Positions 1-8,596 of a stretch of 48,931 nucleotides of DNA are shown here, in pieces (within the stretch, counting starts at the first letter, position 1; the number at the start of each line of letters is the position of its first letter). Origin of the DNA: DATBGO01 sp050011895. GTDB taxonomy: Bacteria > Actinomycetota > Actinomycetes > Streptosporangiales > Streptosporangiaceae. The stretch lies in assembly GCA_050011895.1 (NCBI GenBank), contig JBEKIF010000060.1, positions 1 through 48,931 of the forward strand, written 5' to 3'. The translations under genes were made by a program, and so were the position numbers. The notes beneath the pieces were generated by a model, which was given only the letters and a program-made list of their open reading frames with translations, did not search any database and had not been told where the DNA came from.

Positions 1-282
1 CTCGTCAGCGGCGCCCTGGCCCAGCTATGGCCACCGCTGACCTCGGCCGCACCCGCCGCCGCCGGACTGAGCGGCAAGGTCACCGTGCTCATGGACTCCC
101 ACGGCGACCAGGTCACCTACAACGGCCACCCGCTGTACACCTTCGCTGACGACCACGTCGGCCAGGTGACCGGCCAGGGCGTCGAGGACTTCTTCGTGGC
201 CACCCCCAGCCTGGCCGCGATAAGCACGTCCTCCACTTCGGGAACGGCCCCCGCCGCCCCCTCCGGCGGCATCGGTTACTGA
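1..282 (+). CDS. Secreted-repeat lipoprotein family (COG4315), C-terminal part
   Basis: The frame is open from base 1, so the start and any signal peptide lie outside the window. The translated part carries the hallmarks of the actinobacterial secreted-repeat family: a WPPL segment near the beginning, then QVTYNGHPLYTFADD (the Y-x-[FWY]-x-x-D repeat) and a GQGVEDFFVATP ending. A Ser/Thr/Pro-rich tail follows. These are usually exported lipoproteins of unknown biochemical role with two or more copies of the repeat; only the last is visible here. A perfect hairpin just after the stop (301-338) probably ends the transcript. The family call is firm, the function unknown. Confidence 0.8.
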   Translation, partial: LVSGALAQLWPPLTSAAPAAAGLSGKVTVLMDSHGDQVTYNGHPLYTFADDHVGQVTGQGVEDFFVATPSLAAISTSSTSGTAPAAPSGGIGY

Positions 283-300
283 CACCTCCAGCTGACCCGA

Positions 301-338
301 TCCGCTGGCCTCCGAACCTTCGGGCGGAGGCCAGCGGA
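301..338. terminator. Perfect 14-bp inverted repeat, terminator-like
   Basis: The arms TCCGCTGGCCTCCG (301-314) and CGGAGGCCAGCGGA (325-338) are exact reverse complements around a 10-base loop that itself contains CC-TTCG-GG. It starts 18 bases after the lipoprotein stop. There is no U tract, which is common for actinobacterial terminators. Confidence 0.75.
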
Positions 339-473
339 CAGGGGGCGCCGCGGCCATGCCCGGGCCCCCGGACATATCCATCGCTGCAGTAAATCGCCCG
401 GCACCCCGCGCCATGCGGGCTTCCAGCACGGCCGCGCGGCCCACTGGAGCCGTACGGCCTCAGACAGGCAGAC

Positions 474-2513
474 ATGACACTCACCAGGCCCGCATCGGCC
501 GACCAGCGCCGGATACGGCCGCGGCCACCAGCGCCGCGCCAGGCCGGCCCGTCCGCCGGACCGGACACCGCTCCGGCTCCGCGGCATCGGGCCAGCAAGC
601 GGCTGGCTAGCGTCGCGGCTGCCGCCTTCGCGATGGCGCTGGCGGCCGGCGGGGTGGCCGAGCGGGCCGCGGTGGCCGCATCGTTCGCGGGGCTGGGTCA
701 TCTGCACTGGCTCTGGATCCCCGCCGCCATCGTGCTCGAAACGGCGTCCATGGCGGCGTTCGCGATCATGCTGCGCCGGCTGCTCGCCGCCGGCGCCCCC
801 AGTGTAGGTATCCGGCCCATGCTGGCCACCGCCTATGCGGCCAACGCGCTGTCGGTCTCAGTCCCCCTGGCCGGACCCGAGCTGGCCACAGCCTTCACCT
901 TCCGCCGCTTCACCCGGCAGGGCGCCGATGCGCCGCTGGCCGGCTGGGCGCTGCTGGCCGGCGGGGTGGTCTCCACCGCCGCCGGCGTCCTGATCCTGGC
1001 CGGCGGCGGCCTGGCGTCAGGGAACATCCTGGCCGCGGCGGCCGGTGTTCCCGGCAGCTTGCTCGCCGTGGCCGCCCTCATCGGGGTGGCCGCAGCCACG
1101 CGCCGGCCGCGGTTGCGCGGCGCACTAGAACGGCCCGCCGCCTGGGCGCTGCGGCACGGGTACCGGTTGTTGCGCCGGCCCGCCGACGATCCCCGCCAGA
1201 CCATCCGGGCCTGGGCGACCCGGCTGGGCTCGCTCCAGCTTCCGCCGTCGGGCTGGCTGACGGTGACCGGCCTGGCCCTGGCCAACTGGCTCGCCGACGC
1301 AGCGGTCCTCGCCGTGAGCATCCACGCCGCCGGCGCGGCCGTGCCCTGGCATGCCCTCCTGCTGGTCTACGGCTCGGGAATCGCCGCGCAAAGCCTCAAC
1401 ATCACACCCGGCGGGCTCGGCGTCACCGAGGGAACGCTCGGCCTGGCCCTGGTAGCCACCGGTGTGAACGCCAGCCAGGCGCTAGCCGCGGTGCTGCTGT
1501 ACCGCCTGGCCAGCTTCTGGCTGGTGGCATTGGCCGGATGGCTGGTCCTCCTCTGGCTGCGCCACCGCCGCGGTGCCGGCGTGACACCGGCACCACGCCA
1601 AACCGCGCCGTTCTGCACGCGATCGCCCCGGAAGCCGGACACCGCCATGGCCATTGACATCGAAACGATTGACATGCCAGCCATGCGGGGCACTCACGAG
1701 CTGGTGCTGCTGCACGGACAGCCAGGCTCGCCCGCCGACTGGGTGCCGGTGGCCGGACGGCTGCCGGCCCGGTTCCGCGCCGTCGCGGCGGACCGGCCGG
1801 GATATGGTTCCAGCCGGCTTGCCGCCGGCGGGTTCGCCGCGAACGCGCGCGCCCTGCTCGATGACCTGGACTCGCGGGGCGTCAAGCGCGCGGTGCTGGT
1901 GGGGCACTCCTACGGCGGCGGGGTGGCCTTGTCAGCCGCGAGCCTGGCGCCGGAGCGCGTGGAGGCGGTGGTCCTGCTCGCGAGCGTCGGCCCCGGGTGC
2001 GTGAACGGCTGGGACAGGCTGCTGGCCGCGCCCGGCGCAGGACAACTGTGCGCCCTGGTGGCGTGGCGGCTGACACCATGGATCGCCCGTGCCCGGCTCG
2101 CCCTGATCAGGCGGCGGCGCGGCCGCCCACTGCGCCCGGACGAGCACGTCAACTGGCAAGTCTGGGGCCACACGGGCCGGGAGTACCGCCCGCTCTGGCG
2201 CACGTTCCTGACCGAGCAACGCGCCCTGCTGCGCGAGCTGGGCGAGCTGGAGTCCGCCATCCCGTCGGTCCAGGCGCCGGTGCTGCTGCTCGCCGACCCT
2301 GAAGACACACTGGTTTCCGTCGGTACCGCCCGCAGGCTCGCGCAGATCCTGCCGGACGCTCGCCTGCAACTAGTCCAAGGCGCGGGGCATCACCTGCCCC
2401 GGCGCGCCCCGGATGTGGTCGCCGATGCGATCGTGGCGTTCCTGGCCACCGTGGACGAGCGCGGCGGCCCGGATGAGGCACTGTCCCGCAACCTCCCCCG
2501 GCTGGCTGCTTGA
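474..2513 (+). CDS. Flippase-like (LPG_synthase_TM/UPF0104) membrane domain fused to alpha/beta hydrolase
   Basis: A 679-residue protein with two parts in one uninterrupted frame. After an Arg/Pro-rich N-terminus (about 1-42), residues 43-370 form a multi-spanning domain of the lysylphosphatidylglycerol-synthase TM / YbhN type, with the usual TPGGLGVTEGTL segment. The MprF aminoacyl-transferase domain is absent, so lipid flipping or transport is likelier than synthesis. Residues from about 392 are an alpha/beta hydrolase: oxyanion HGQPG, nucleophile GHSYGG (Ser479), acid Asp608 or Asp611, His639. An internal ATG at 1647 (residue 392) could start a separate hydrolase, but no ribosome site is evident there. 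The substrate is unknown; a phospholipid or acyl ester would fit. The start at 474 has only a weak Shine-Dalgarno sequence. Confidence 0.82.
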   Translation: MTLTRPASADQRRIRPRPPAPRQAGPSAGPDTAPAPRHRASKRLASVAAAAFAMALAAGGVAERAAVAASFAGLGHLHWLWIPAAIVLETASMAAFAIMLRRLLAAGAPSVGIRPMLATAYAANALSVSVPLAGPELATAFTFRRFTRQGADAPLAGWALLAGGVVSTAAGVLILAGGGLASGNILAAAAGVPGSLLAVAALIGVAAATRRPRLRGALERPAAWALRHGYRLLRRPADDPRQTIRAWATRLGSLQLPPSGWLTVTGLALANWLADAAVLAVSIHAAGAAVPWHALLLVYGSGIAAQSLNITPGGLGVTEGTLGLALVATGVNASQALAAVLLYRLASFWLVALAGWLVLLWLRHRRGAGVTPAPRQTAPFCTRSPRKPDTAMAIDIETIDMPAMRGTHELVLLHGQPGSPADWVPVAGRLPARFRAVAADRPGYGSSRLAAGGFAANARALLDDLDSRGVKRAVLVGHSYGGGVALSAASLAPERVEAVVLLASVGPGCVNGWDRLLAAPGAGQLCALVAWRLTPWIARARLALIRRRRGRPLRPDEHVNWQVWGHTGREYRPLWRTFLTEQRALLRELGELESAIPSVQAPVLLLADPEDTLVSVGTARRLAQILPDARLQLVQGAGHHLPRRAPDVVADAIVAFLATVDERGGPDEALSRNLPRLAA

Positions 2514-2525
2514 ACAACTCACCTG

Positions 2526-2542
2526 TCCTACCCGTGTTAGTA
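2526..2542. promoter_or_regulatory. BlaI-type operator, site 1 (upstream of DUF929 gene)
   Basis: TCCTACCCGTGTTAGTA. Its reverse complement matches the dyad consensus TACTAAC-ACG-GATAGTA of this window with three differences. It lies 58 bases ahead of the GTG of the DUF929 gene, a position suited to promoter occlusion. Confidence 0.6.
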
Positions 2543-2600
2543 CAACGGGGCCGACATATCGGCTGGCCCAGCGCCGCCCAGCCGGAGGAAGGAAGATCAG

Positions 2601-3500
2601 GTGCCGAACACCCGTCAGGGCCATAGGGGAGGCAAGTCAACCAGGCCGCCGCGAGGCTCTCAGGCCACGATGCGGGCCCGCGACCGGATCGCCGCCGGGC
2701 GAGCCGCTCAGAAGCGCGCCGAGGCACGCCGGCGGTTCCTGGTGCCGATCGCGTCAGTCACCGCCGTCCTGGCCATCATCGCGGCGCTGGTCGCTGTCAA
2801 GCTGAGCTCAGCTCCCGCCACCGCCGCGACCGCCAGCGAGTCGCCGGCCTCCTCCGCCGTCGTCAGGCAGGTCACCACCGTTCCGGCCGCCGTGCTCACG
2901 CGGGTGAGCCCCGGCCAGGCCGCCACCCCGCTGCAGACAGTGCAAGCGGCCGGGCCGCCGCTGACCATCGGCGGCAAGCCGGCGATCGTCTTCGTCAGCG
3001 AAGAGTCCTGCCCGTTCTGCGCAGCCGAACGCTGGCCGGTGGCCGTCGCACTAGCCCACTTCGGCACCTGGAGCCACCTCGGCTCCACCAGATCATCGGC
3101 CATCGACATCTACCCGAACACAGCCACGCTCTCGTTCCGCACGGCCCAATACCGCAGCGCGGAGCTAACGCTGCGGACGACCGAGCTGACGGACAACGCC
3201 GGGCGGCCCCTGCAGGCCCAGACCCCGCTGGACACCAGGCTCATCGACACCTACGACGTGCCCCCCTACGTCAACAGCGTCGACCAGTCCGGGGCCGTCC
3301 CGTTCCTCGACATCGCCAATCACGAAATCCTGGCCGGCGCGCAGTACGACCCGCAGGTGCTCGCCGGCCTGTCCGCAGCCCAGATCGCCAGCCAGCTCAG
3401 CAACCCGTCGAGCCCGGTCGCGCAGGCCGTCGACGGTTCAGCCAGGGTGATCATCGCAGCCATCGACCAGGTCCTGGGCACCTTCAGCGGTGGGCGTTGA
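2601..3500 (+). CDS. DUF929 membrane-anchored thioredoxin-like protein
   Basis: A 299-residue protein starting at GTG 2601 behind a strong GGAGGAAGG. A basic N-terminus precedes one membrane segment (about residues 46-67) and a low-complexity Ala/Ser/Thr linker. The outer domain holds a thioredoxin-like site, ESCPFCAAERW (Cys137, Cys140), which is diagnostic of DUF929. The protein would sit outside the membrane as a thiol-disulfide or thiol-carrier protein; its partner is unknown. Its 3' end overlaps the convergent HxlR gene by 17 bases. A BlaI-like operator lies upstream, suggesting membership of the local BlaI regulon. Confidence 0.85.
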   Translation: MPNTRQGHRGGKSTRPPRGSQATMRARDRIAAGRAAQKRAEARRRFLVPIASVTAVLAIIAALVAVKLSSAPATAATASESPASSAVVRQVTTVPAAVLTRVSPGQAATPLQTVQAAGPPLTIGGKPAIVFVSEESCPFCAAERWPVAVALAHFGTWSHLGSTRSSAIDIYPNTATLSFRTAQYRSAELTLRTTELTDNAGRPLQAQTPLDTRLIDTYDVPPYVNSVDQSGAVPFLDIANHEILAGAQYDPQVLAGLSAAQIASQLSNPSSPVAQAVDGSARVIIAAIDQVLGTFSGGR

Positions 3501-3948
3501 TGAACATGCCCTTGCCGAAGACCGGTTCGGTGTCACGGGCGACGATGCGCTCGCCGCAGTGTGAGCAGACGACGTGCGGTGTTGTCCGTTGACCGCACGG
3601 CTTGTGCAGCAGTTCCACGGGCGGCGCTGGCAGCCCGGTCCATTCGTTGCCCCACTGCATCAGCGCGATGTAGACCGGGAACAGTGCCCGCCCCTTCGCG
3701 GTGAGCCGGTACTCGCTGCGGCCCCCCGCTTCGGGCGCCGCGCGCCGCTCGAGGATTCCTTGCTCGATCAGCATGGTCATCTTGTCCACGAGGATGTTAC
3801 GGGCCAGGCCGATGCCACGCTGAAACTCCTCGAAGCGCCGCGCTCCGTTGAACGCCTGGCGGAGGATCATCCACACCCAGCGCTCGCCGACCACCGCTGA
3901 CGTACGCGCGATCGCGCAGTTCTCCTCGAGCAGCTCGTCGTGCTTCAT
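3484..3948 (-). CDS. HxlR-family winged-helix transcriptional regulator
   Basis: A 154-residue protein of typical HxlR length. It begins with the family pattern NCAIARTSAVVGERWVWMIL and continues through the recognition region (RFEEFQRGIGLARNILVDKM) and the wing (YRLTAKGRALFPV). A C-terminal extension has a Cys pair, CSHC, plus one more Cys in KPCGQ, so redox or metal sensing is possible. It is divergent from the 4137-6015 operon and probably regulates that operon and itself through the 188-base intergenic region. Confidence 0.9.
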   Translation of the reverse strand: MKHDELLEENCAIARTSAVVGERWVWMILRQAFNGARRFEEFQRGIGLARNILVDKMTMLIEQGILERRAAPEAGGRSEYRLTAKGRALFPVYIALMQWGNEWTGLPAPPVELLHKPCGQRTTPHVVCSHCGERIVARDTEPVFGKGMFINAHR

Positions 3949-4136
3949 AGCCGAAGCCTATCCCGACAGGTTTTCACTTTGTTACACCAAGAATCCCCAG
4001 CTAGCTCTCCAGCCTCTTCTATAGAGCGTCAGACATATTGCGCTAGTAGCAAAACACAACTACCGTCAGGCTCATCCCACCGTCACGTGGCGGCCGACAA
4101 GAACGCGGAGAACCAGCCACTCGATCGGAGCACATT

Positions 4137-4457
4137 ATGAAGTCGCACCTGACTGGGGACACCCCGCTGCTGAGCCCGCGCGACGCCCTGCTCAACGCCA
4201 TGACCGCGAGCATCACCTGCGCCGAGCGGTGCAGCGGGGACCTGCGCGCCTGGGGATCGGCGCTGCGTGACTCGGCCGGGCGCATCGCCGCGGTCACCCG
4301 CCGGCTCTGGAGCACGGGCGACCCGGAGACAGCCCCGGCCAACTCGACCGCCTACCTGGACAGCGTCGGGCACGTGATGCTGGCCTGGATCTGGCTTGAG
4401 CACCTGCTGGCGAGCCCGGACCTCTCGATGCGCGAACTGTCCGAGAGCTGGTTCTGA
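4137..4457 (+). CDS. Small protein resembling an acyl-CoA dehydrogenase C-terminal domain
   Basis: A 106-residue protein starting at ATG 4137 with a GGAG upstream. The segment ANSTAYLDSVGHVMLAWIWL is very like the last helices of large acyl-CoA dehydrogenases (PF12806 type). The flavin and catalytic domains are absent. It therefore looks like a detached tail or a small helical protein derived from one. It is the first gene of a tight operon with an SRPBCC protein and a luciferase-like oxidoreductase, two bases before the next GTG. The C-terminal-domain similarity is moderate and the function unknown. Confidence 0.6.
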   Translation: MKSHLTGDTPLLSPRDALLNAMTASITCAERCSGDLRAWGSALRDSAGRIAAVTRRLWSTGDPETAPANSTAYLDSVGHVMLAWIWLEHLLASPDLSMRELSESWF

Positions 4458-4459
4458 CC

Positions 4460-4969
4460 GTGGAGTGGACCGGCGCCCGTTACGCTGACATGCCGACGGT
4501 CGAGGTTTCAACCTGGATCGATGCGCCGCCGCAACGTGTCTGGCGACTCGTTTCCGATATCGGGCTGATGCCGGGGCTGAGCGCGGAGCTTCAGTCCGTC
4601 GAATGGCTGGACGGCGCCTCGCAGCCCGCAGTGGGCGCGCGGTTCCTCGGGCGCAGCAAGCACGACGCGCTGGGAGAGTGGTCCACCACGTCCTACGTCG
4701 TCGAGCACGACCCGTGCCGGGTGTTCGCGTGGGCGGTGGGGGATCCGGAGCAGCCGAGCGCGACCTGGCGGTTCACCCTGAATCCCGATCGGGGCGGAAC
4801 GACGCTGAGCCAGTGGGTGCGGCTGGGGCCAGGCCGATCCGGCCTCAGCATCGCGATCGACCAGATGCCGGACAAGGAGCAGAAGATCGTCTTCGTCCGG
4901 CTGCGGGAGTTCGAAGCGTCGATGACCTGCACGCTCGCCGCGATCAAGACACTCGCCGAGCAGGCCTGA
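4460..4969 (+). CDS. SRPBCC (START-like/polyketide cyclase) family protein
   Basis: A 169-residue frame with GTG at 4460; an ATG at 4490 gives a more typical N-terminus, MPTVEVSTWIDAPPQRVWRL, which is the first strand and helix of the SRPBCC fold. Later strands (SATWRFTLNP, TTLSQWVRLG) and a long C-terminal helix complete the hydrophobic-ligand-binding cavity. Such proteins bind or cyclise lipophilic ligands or act as partners of oxidoreductases. Its stop TGA overlaps the ATG of the next gene by one base (TGATG), so translation is probably coupled. The ligand is not deducible. Confidence 0.8.
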   Translation: MEWTGARYADMPTVEVSTWIDAPPQRVWRLVSDIGLMPGLSAELQSVEWLDGASQPAVGARFLGRSKHDALGEWSTTSYVVEHDPCRVFAWAVGDPEQPSATWRFTLNPDRGGTTLSQWVRLGPGRSGLSIAIDQMPDKEQKIVFVRLREFEASMTCTLAAIKTLAEQA

Positions 4970-6015
4970 TGCGCACCGCAACCACGGTCGAGGCCACGCG
5001 GCAAGGCACCTGGAGCGAGACCCTCGCCTTCGTCCTGGAGGCCGAGAAGCTCGGCCTGGACATCTGCTGGGTCGCCGAGGCGTGGGGGTCGGACGCGCCT
5101 TCACCGCTGGGATACCTCGCCGCGCGGACCGACCGGCTGCAGCTCGGCTCGGGAATCATCCAGCTCGGCACCCGGACCCCCGCGCTGATCGCGATGACGG
5201 CCATGACCCTGGCCCAGCTGTCGGGCGGCCGGTTCCTGCTCGGCCTCGGGCCGTCTGGGCCGCAAGTGATCGAAGGGCTGCACGGGGTGTCGTTCGCCCG
5301 GCCGCTGGCGCGGATGCGGGAGACCATCGAGGTGGTCCGTCAGGCGTTCTCCGGGGAGAAGATTACCTACTCCGGGACCCAGTTCCAGGTCCCGCGGCCG
5401 GGAGGCGAGGCGCGGCCGATGCGGCTGTCGCTGCCCGCGAACCCCGGCATCCCCATCTACATCGCCTCGATGTCACCCAGGATGCTTGAACTTACCGGCC
5501 GGGTGGCCGACGGCTGGCTCGGAACCAGTTTCGTCCCGGAAGGCTCGGCCGCCTACTTCGAGTATCTCGACCGCGGCCTGGCCGCGTCGGGGCGCAGCCG
5601 CAGTGATCTGGATGTGTGCCAGGGCGCTGAGGTCGCGTTCCTGGATGACGAGGACGCGGTCGCGGCGCACGTGGCATCGCGCAAGAAAGAGCTGGCCTTC
5701 AGCCTCGGCGGGATGGGATCGGCCAGCACGAACTTCTACAACCAGGCCTACAGCAGGCAGGGCTGGGCCGAGGTCGCGGCACAAATCCAGGCGCGCTGGC
5801 AGGCCGGCGACCATGATGGTGCCGCCGGCCTGGTCACCGACGAGATGGTGCTGGGCACCACGCTGATCGGCACCGAGCAGATGGTGCGCGAACGTCTGCG
5901 CGTGTGGCGCGACGCCGGCGTCGACACGGTCCGGCTCTACCCGGCAGGCGGCACACTCGACCGCCGCCTCGCCACCCTCGGCCGTGCCATCGAACTCGTC
6001 AAAACAATCAGCTGA
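4969..6015 (+). CDS. LLM-class flavin/F420-dependent oxidoreductase
   Basis: A 348-residue luciferase-like monooxygenase-fold protein. The frame extends upstream, but ATG 4969 overlaps the previous stop and gives the family N-terminus. Typical segments are LGLDICWVAEAWGSDAPSPL (binding face), GSGIIQLGTRTPALIAMTAM and GGRFLLGLGPSGPQVIEG, the last being characteristic of F420-using members. IYIASMSPRMLELTGRVADGW is the usual central block. The enzyme probably performs a hydride transfer on a substrate presented by the coupled SRPBCC protein. Assignment to F420 rather than FMN is an inference from motif style. Confidence 0.85.
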   Translation: MRTATTVEATRQGTWSETLAFVLEAEKLGLDICWVAEAWGSDAPSPLGYLAARTDRLQLGSGIIQLGTRTPALIAMTAMTLAQLSGGRFLLGLGPSGPQVIEGLHGVSFARPLARMRETIEVVRQAFSGEKITYSGTQFQVPRPGGEARPMRLSLPANPGIPIYIASMSPRMLELTGRVADGWLGTSFVPEGSAAYFEYLDRGLAASGRSRSDLDVCQGAEVAFLDDEDAVAAHVASRKKELAFSLGGMGSASTNFYNQAYSRQGWAEVAAQIQARWQAGDHDGAAGLVTDEMVLGTTLIGTEQMVRERLRVWRDAGVDTVRLYPAGGTLDRRLATLGRAIELVKTIS

Positions 6016-6032
6016 CTTCCCGCGTCCACGCG

Positions 6033-6176
6033 ATGATCGCCGACCTGATCGAGCGCGTCGGCACCGGCGAGCTCAGGGTCGTGATCGACCGGACCTTCCC
6101 GCTCGCCAAGGCCGCCGACGCGCACGCCTACATCGAGAGCCGCCAAGCCTTCGGCCGCGTCGTCATGACTCCGTAG
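6033..6176 (+). pseudogene. C-terminal fragment of an MDR (quinone-oxidoreductase type) enzyme
   Basis: A 47-residue open stretch reads GTGELRVVIDRTFPLAKAAD followed by AHAYIESRQAFGRVVMTP. This is the standard end of NADPH:quinone-reductase-like medium-chain dehydrogenases. The Rossmann and catalytic parts are absent, so this is a relic. Confidence 0.65.
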
Positions 6177-6308
6177 GCCAATTACGAGGCATCGGTGCAC
6201 GGCCGGATGCCGGACAAGCTCCCGGCCTTCGGTTATACCGCTGCTAGCTGGGTGTAGAGAGAGCGATCACGTCCTCGGAGAGCCGTGATTTGACATCCCG
6301 CGTCGTTC

Positions 6309-7157
6309 CTATGCGGCGGAGAACGCTGCGCCGGCTGAGAACGCGAGCGTGGTGAGGTTTCCGTAGTCGGGGTATTTGGCGGTCATGATCTCGATGACCT
6401 CCTTGGCGATGCTGCTCGCGGCTACGGCGTCGCGAAAATCGCGGATGTAGCCGCGGCTGCCGTCGAGGATCGTTTCAAGGTCCTGGTCGCTGGCGTCTGG
6501 TTGCTTGTGCCCGGCGATGATGGTCTGTGCTCCGAGGCTCTCGACGAGGTCGATGCTGTCGATCCACTTCTGCCACTCCGCTGGTCCGGTGAGCGCGAGC
6601 ATCATGTGGATCCGGTTGTAGACGACGTCGCCCCCGATCACGGTGTAGATCGATGGGATGTGGAGGACCGTGCTGGGTGAGACGTCGCCCTGGGGGACCT
6701 CGACCACCCGCAGCTCCTGACCCTCAAGGTCGATCACGTTGCCCTCCAGCGGCTCCGGGATGACGGCGGCCTTGTCCACGTCGTCTCCGAACCTCGCCTG
6801 CCACTGCTTCTCCTGCTCGGCCACCGAGGACTTGATGTCGGCGACCACGGAGGGGATCGCCACAGGCCGTGCGCCCGGGAATCTCTGCATCAGCTGGCCG
6901 GTCCCGAGGTAGTGATCGAGGTGGCCGTGGGTGACATAGATCGTGGTCAGCCGCTTGCCTGTCTGCTCGATCATGTCGCCAAGGGCGCTCACGTCGGACT
7001 TGATGTGCCCGGTATCGGTCAGGACGGCCTCAGTCTCTCCGGTCAGGAGCGCCGAGGCGCACGGGGACCAGTGCTTGCCTTCACTGCCGAACGCATGCAG
7101 GGGGGAGACGAACACGTGCGTGCGCAGCTGAACGTTGCGGGACGGGTCGGGCGTCAT
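6309..7157 (-). CDS. MBL-fold metallo-hydrolase
   Basis: A 282-residue protein with the metallo-beta-lactamase metal motif THGHLDH (His77, His79, Asp81, His82), followed by GGDVVYN (metal-bridging Asp) and IIAGHKQPD (last His). Its length and long C-terminal helix suit a stand-alone hydrolase or lactonase-like member rather than a true beta-lactamase. It is transcribed away from HxlR and reductase relics. Palindromic sequences between them (7209-7227) are likely regulatory. The substrate is unknown; no signal peptide is seen, so it is cytoplasmic. Confidence 0.85.
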   Translation of the reverse strand: MTPDPSRNVQLRTHVFVSPLHAFGSEGKHWSPCASALLTGETEAVLTDTGHIKSDVSALGDMIEQTGKRLTTIYVTHGHLDHYLGTGQLMQRFPGARPVAIPSVVADIKSSVAEQEKQWQARFGDDVDKAAVIPEPLEGNVIDLEGQELRVVEVPQGDVSPSTVLHIPSIYTVIGGDVVYNRIHMMLALTGPAEWQKWIDSIDLVESLGAQTIIAGHKQPDASDQDLETILDGSRGYIRDFRDAVAASSIAKEVIEIMTAKYPDYGNLTTLAFSAGAAFSAA

Positions 7158-7208
7158 CGGCTTCGTGCTCCTGTGGGCGGCGATAAAGGAACTCGCCGTC
7201 TATCACGT

Positions 7209-7227
7209 TAGTTGCTTTTTGCAACGA
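7209..7227. promoter_or_regulatory. Palindrome GTTGC-N5-GCAAC upstream of MBL gene
   Basis: TTAGTTGCTTTTTGCAACGAA contains a 5+5 inverted repeat extended by TT/AA. A related half-site, TTGCAACC, recurs near 7309-7316. The position 52 bases above the MBL start and beside an HxlR relic suggests an HxlR-type operator. The binding protein is inferred. Confidence 0.4.
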
Positions 7228-7329
7228 ATCTCGGCCTGCAGCATCGTGGCGCCCGCAAGCGCGTTAGCCCCGAGGGGACGACCTGACCTTCTGGGGTAAG
7301 GTTTGAATTGCAACCAGAGGCCAGGTATC

Positions 7330-7596
7330 CTTCCCGGCATCAAACACGTCGAGTTGCTCGATGAGAACTGTCCGGTCGCTCGATCTTCGGGCATTATCGG
7401 CGAGCGCCGGGTGGCCCGACCCCTGGGGTGGTCCGGCTGGACTACGCGCAGCGTTTCGCTGAGACGCAAGCAGACATCCTCACCTGGTGCCCGAGGGCAA
7501 GTTCAAGCACGTCCAGCATGTCGTCGAAGGCTGGAGCAGGCTCCGGACGCGCTGAACTTGCTTTTCACCGGCGGGAACACCGGCAAATCGTCGTAA
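7330..7596 (+). pseudogene. HxlR N-terminus joined to frameshifted tail of a CurA-like NADP oxidoreductase
   Basis: VELLDENCPVARSSGIIGER reads like the start of HxlR proteins (compare LLEENCAIARTSAVVGERW in the regulator at 3484-3948) and then stops matching. From 7440 the sequence resembles the end of PTGR/CurA-type NADPH-dependent reductases but in three frames: DYAQRFAETQADILTW, then VPEGKFKHVQHVVEG, then LEQAPDALNLLFTGGNTGK. Two frameshifts and missing bodies mark both as dead fragments. Confidence 0.6.
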
Positions 7597-7609
7597 GGAC
7601 CTGAACCCG

Positions 7610-8596
7610 ATGCCACCAGGCACTCAGCGCCACGGCAATGCCAACTCCGACGGCGTCCGGATCCACTATGTCGAGCAGGGACCGGACAACGGTCCGGTCG
7701 TGCTCATGGTGCACGGCTTCCCAGAGCTTTCCTACTCCTGGCGCCACCAGCTGCCGGTTCTCGCGGCCGCTGGCTACCGAGCCGTCGCGATCGACGTACG
7801 GGGATACGGCAGGTCGGGCAAGCCGTGGGCGATCGAGGACTACCGGCTGCTCCGCCACGTGGCCGACAACGTCGCAGTCGCCGGGCATCTCGGCACCGAC
7901 AAAGCGGTCATCGTCGGTCATGACTGGGGAGCACCGATCTCGTGGACCTCGGCGCTGTTGCGCCCGGACCTCTTTAATGCGGTCGCTCTGCTGAGCGTTC
8001 CCTACCGGCCGCCCGGTGTGCGGCGGCCCACCCAAGCCCTCGCCGAACTGGCCGGGCCGGACAACGAGTTCTATATGAACTACTTCCAGGAACCCGGGCG
8101 TGTGGAGGGGGAGGCAGAGGCAGATGTGCGGCGGTGGCTGGAGGGTTTCTATTACGGAGCTTCCGCCGATGCGCCTTCCGGTAGCGACGCCGGCATGTGG
8201 ATCATCCCGAAGGGCGAGCGGATGGTCGACCGCCTGCCCCGTCTCGGCACCCAGCTCGCGTGGCTCCCCAAGGACGACCTCGATGTCTACGTAGGCGAGT
8301 TCGAACGCACCGGAGTCCGTGGAGGCCTCAACCGTTACCGCAATCTTGACCGGGATTCCGATGACCTGGCCGCCATGCGGGGGCAACCGCTGCGCGTTCC
8401 TACGCTGTTCATCGGCGGCGATAGGGACGGCCCGACGGTCTGGGGGGCCAGCGCCATCGCGAGATTCCCCCAGACGCTGCCCCTTCTCAGGGGCAGTCAT
8501 ATCCTCGAGAATTGCGGCCACTGGGTCCAGCAGGAAAAGCCCGGCGAAGTCAATCGCCTGCTCATGGACTTCCTTACGGAGGTGCGGCCGACCTGA
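7610..8596 (+). CDS. Epoxide hydrolase-like alpha/beta hydrolase
   Basis: A 328-residue soluble-epoxide-hydrolase-type protein. It has the oxyanion motif HGFPE (35-39), nucleophile GHDWGA (Asp105), a cap region with FYMNYFQEPGR, the acid in GGDRDGP and the final His in NCGHWVQQEKP. An Asp nucleophile rather than Ser favours epoxide hydrolases or haloalkane dehalogenases; HGFPE and the cap favour the former. It is cytoplasmic and monocistronic, with start ATG 7610 after AAGGA. A reductase relic lies immediately upstream. Confidence 0.85.
   Translation: MPPGTQRHGNANSDGVRIHYVEQGPDNGPVVLMVHGFPELSYSWRHQLPVLAAAGYRAVAIDVRGYGRSGKPWAIEDYRLLRHVADNVAVAGHLGTDKAVIVGHDWGAPISWTSALLRPDLFNAVALLSVPYRPPGVRRPTQALAELAGPDNEFYMNYFQEPGRVEGEAEADVRRWLEGFYYGASADAPSGSDAGMWIIPKGERMVDRLPRLGTQLAWLPKDDLDVYVGEFERTGVRGGLNRYRNLDRDSDDLAAMRGQPLRVPTLFIGGDRDGPTVWGASAIARFPQTLPLLRGSHILENCGHWVQQEKPGEVNRLLMDFLTEVRPT

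Noticed and set aside
1560..1650. Frameshift or sequencing error joining two genes at the flippase-hydrolase junction
   Set aside because: The frame is continuous with normal linker composition and there is no stop or ribosome site. I kept it as a fusion but noted ATG 1647.
4045..4065. TTGC-N7-GCAA beside the HxlR gene as an operator shared with 7209-7227
   Set aside because: Arm length and spacing differ; the four-base arms could be chance.
6309..7157. True beta-lactamase target of the BlaI system
   Set aside because: No signal peptide, no nearby BlaI dyad, and family features of general MBL hydrolases.
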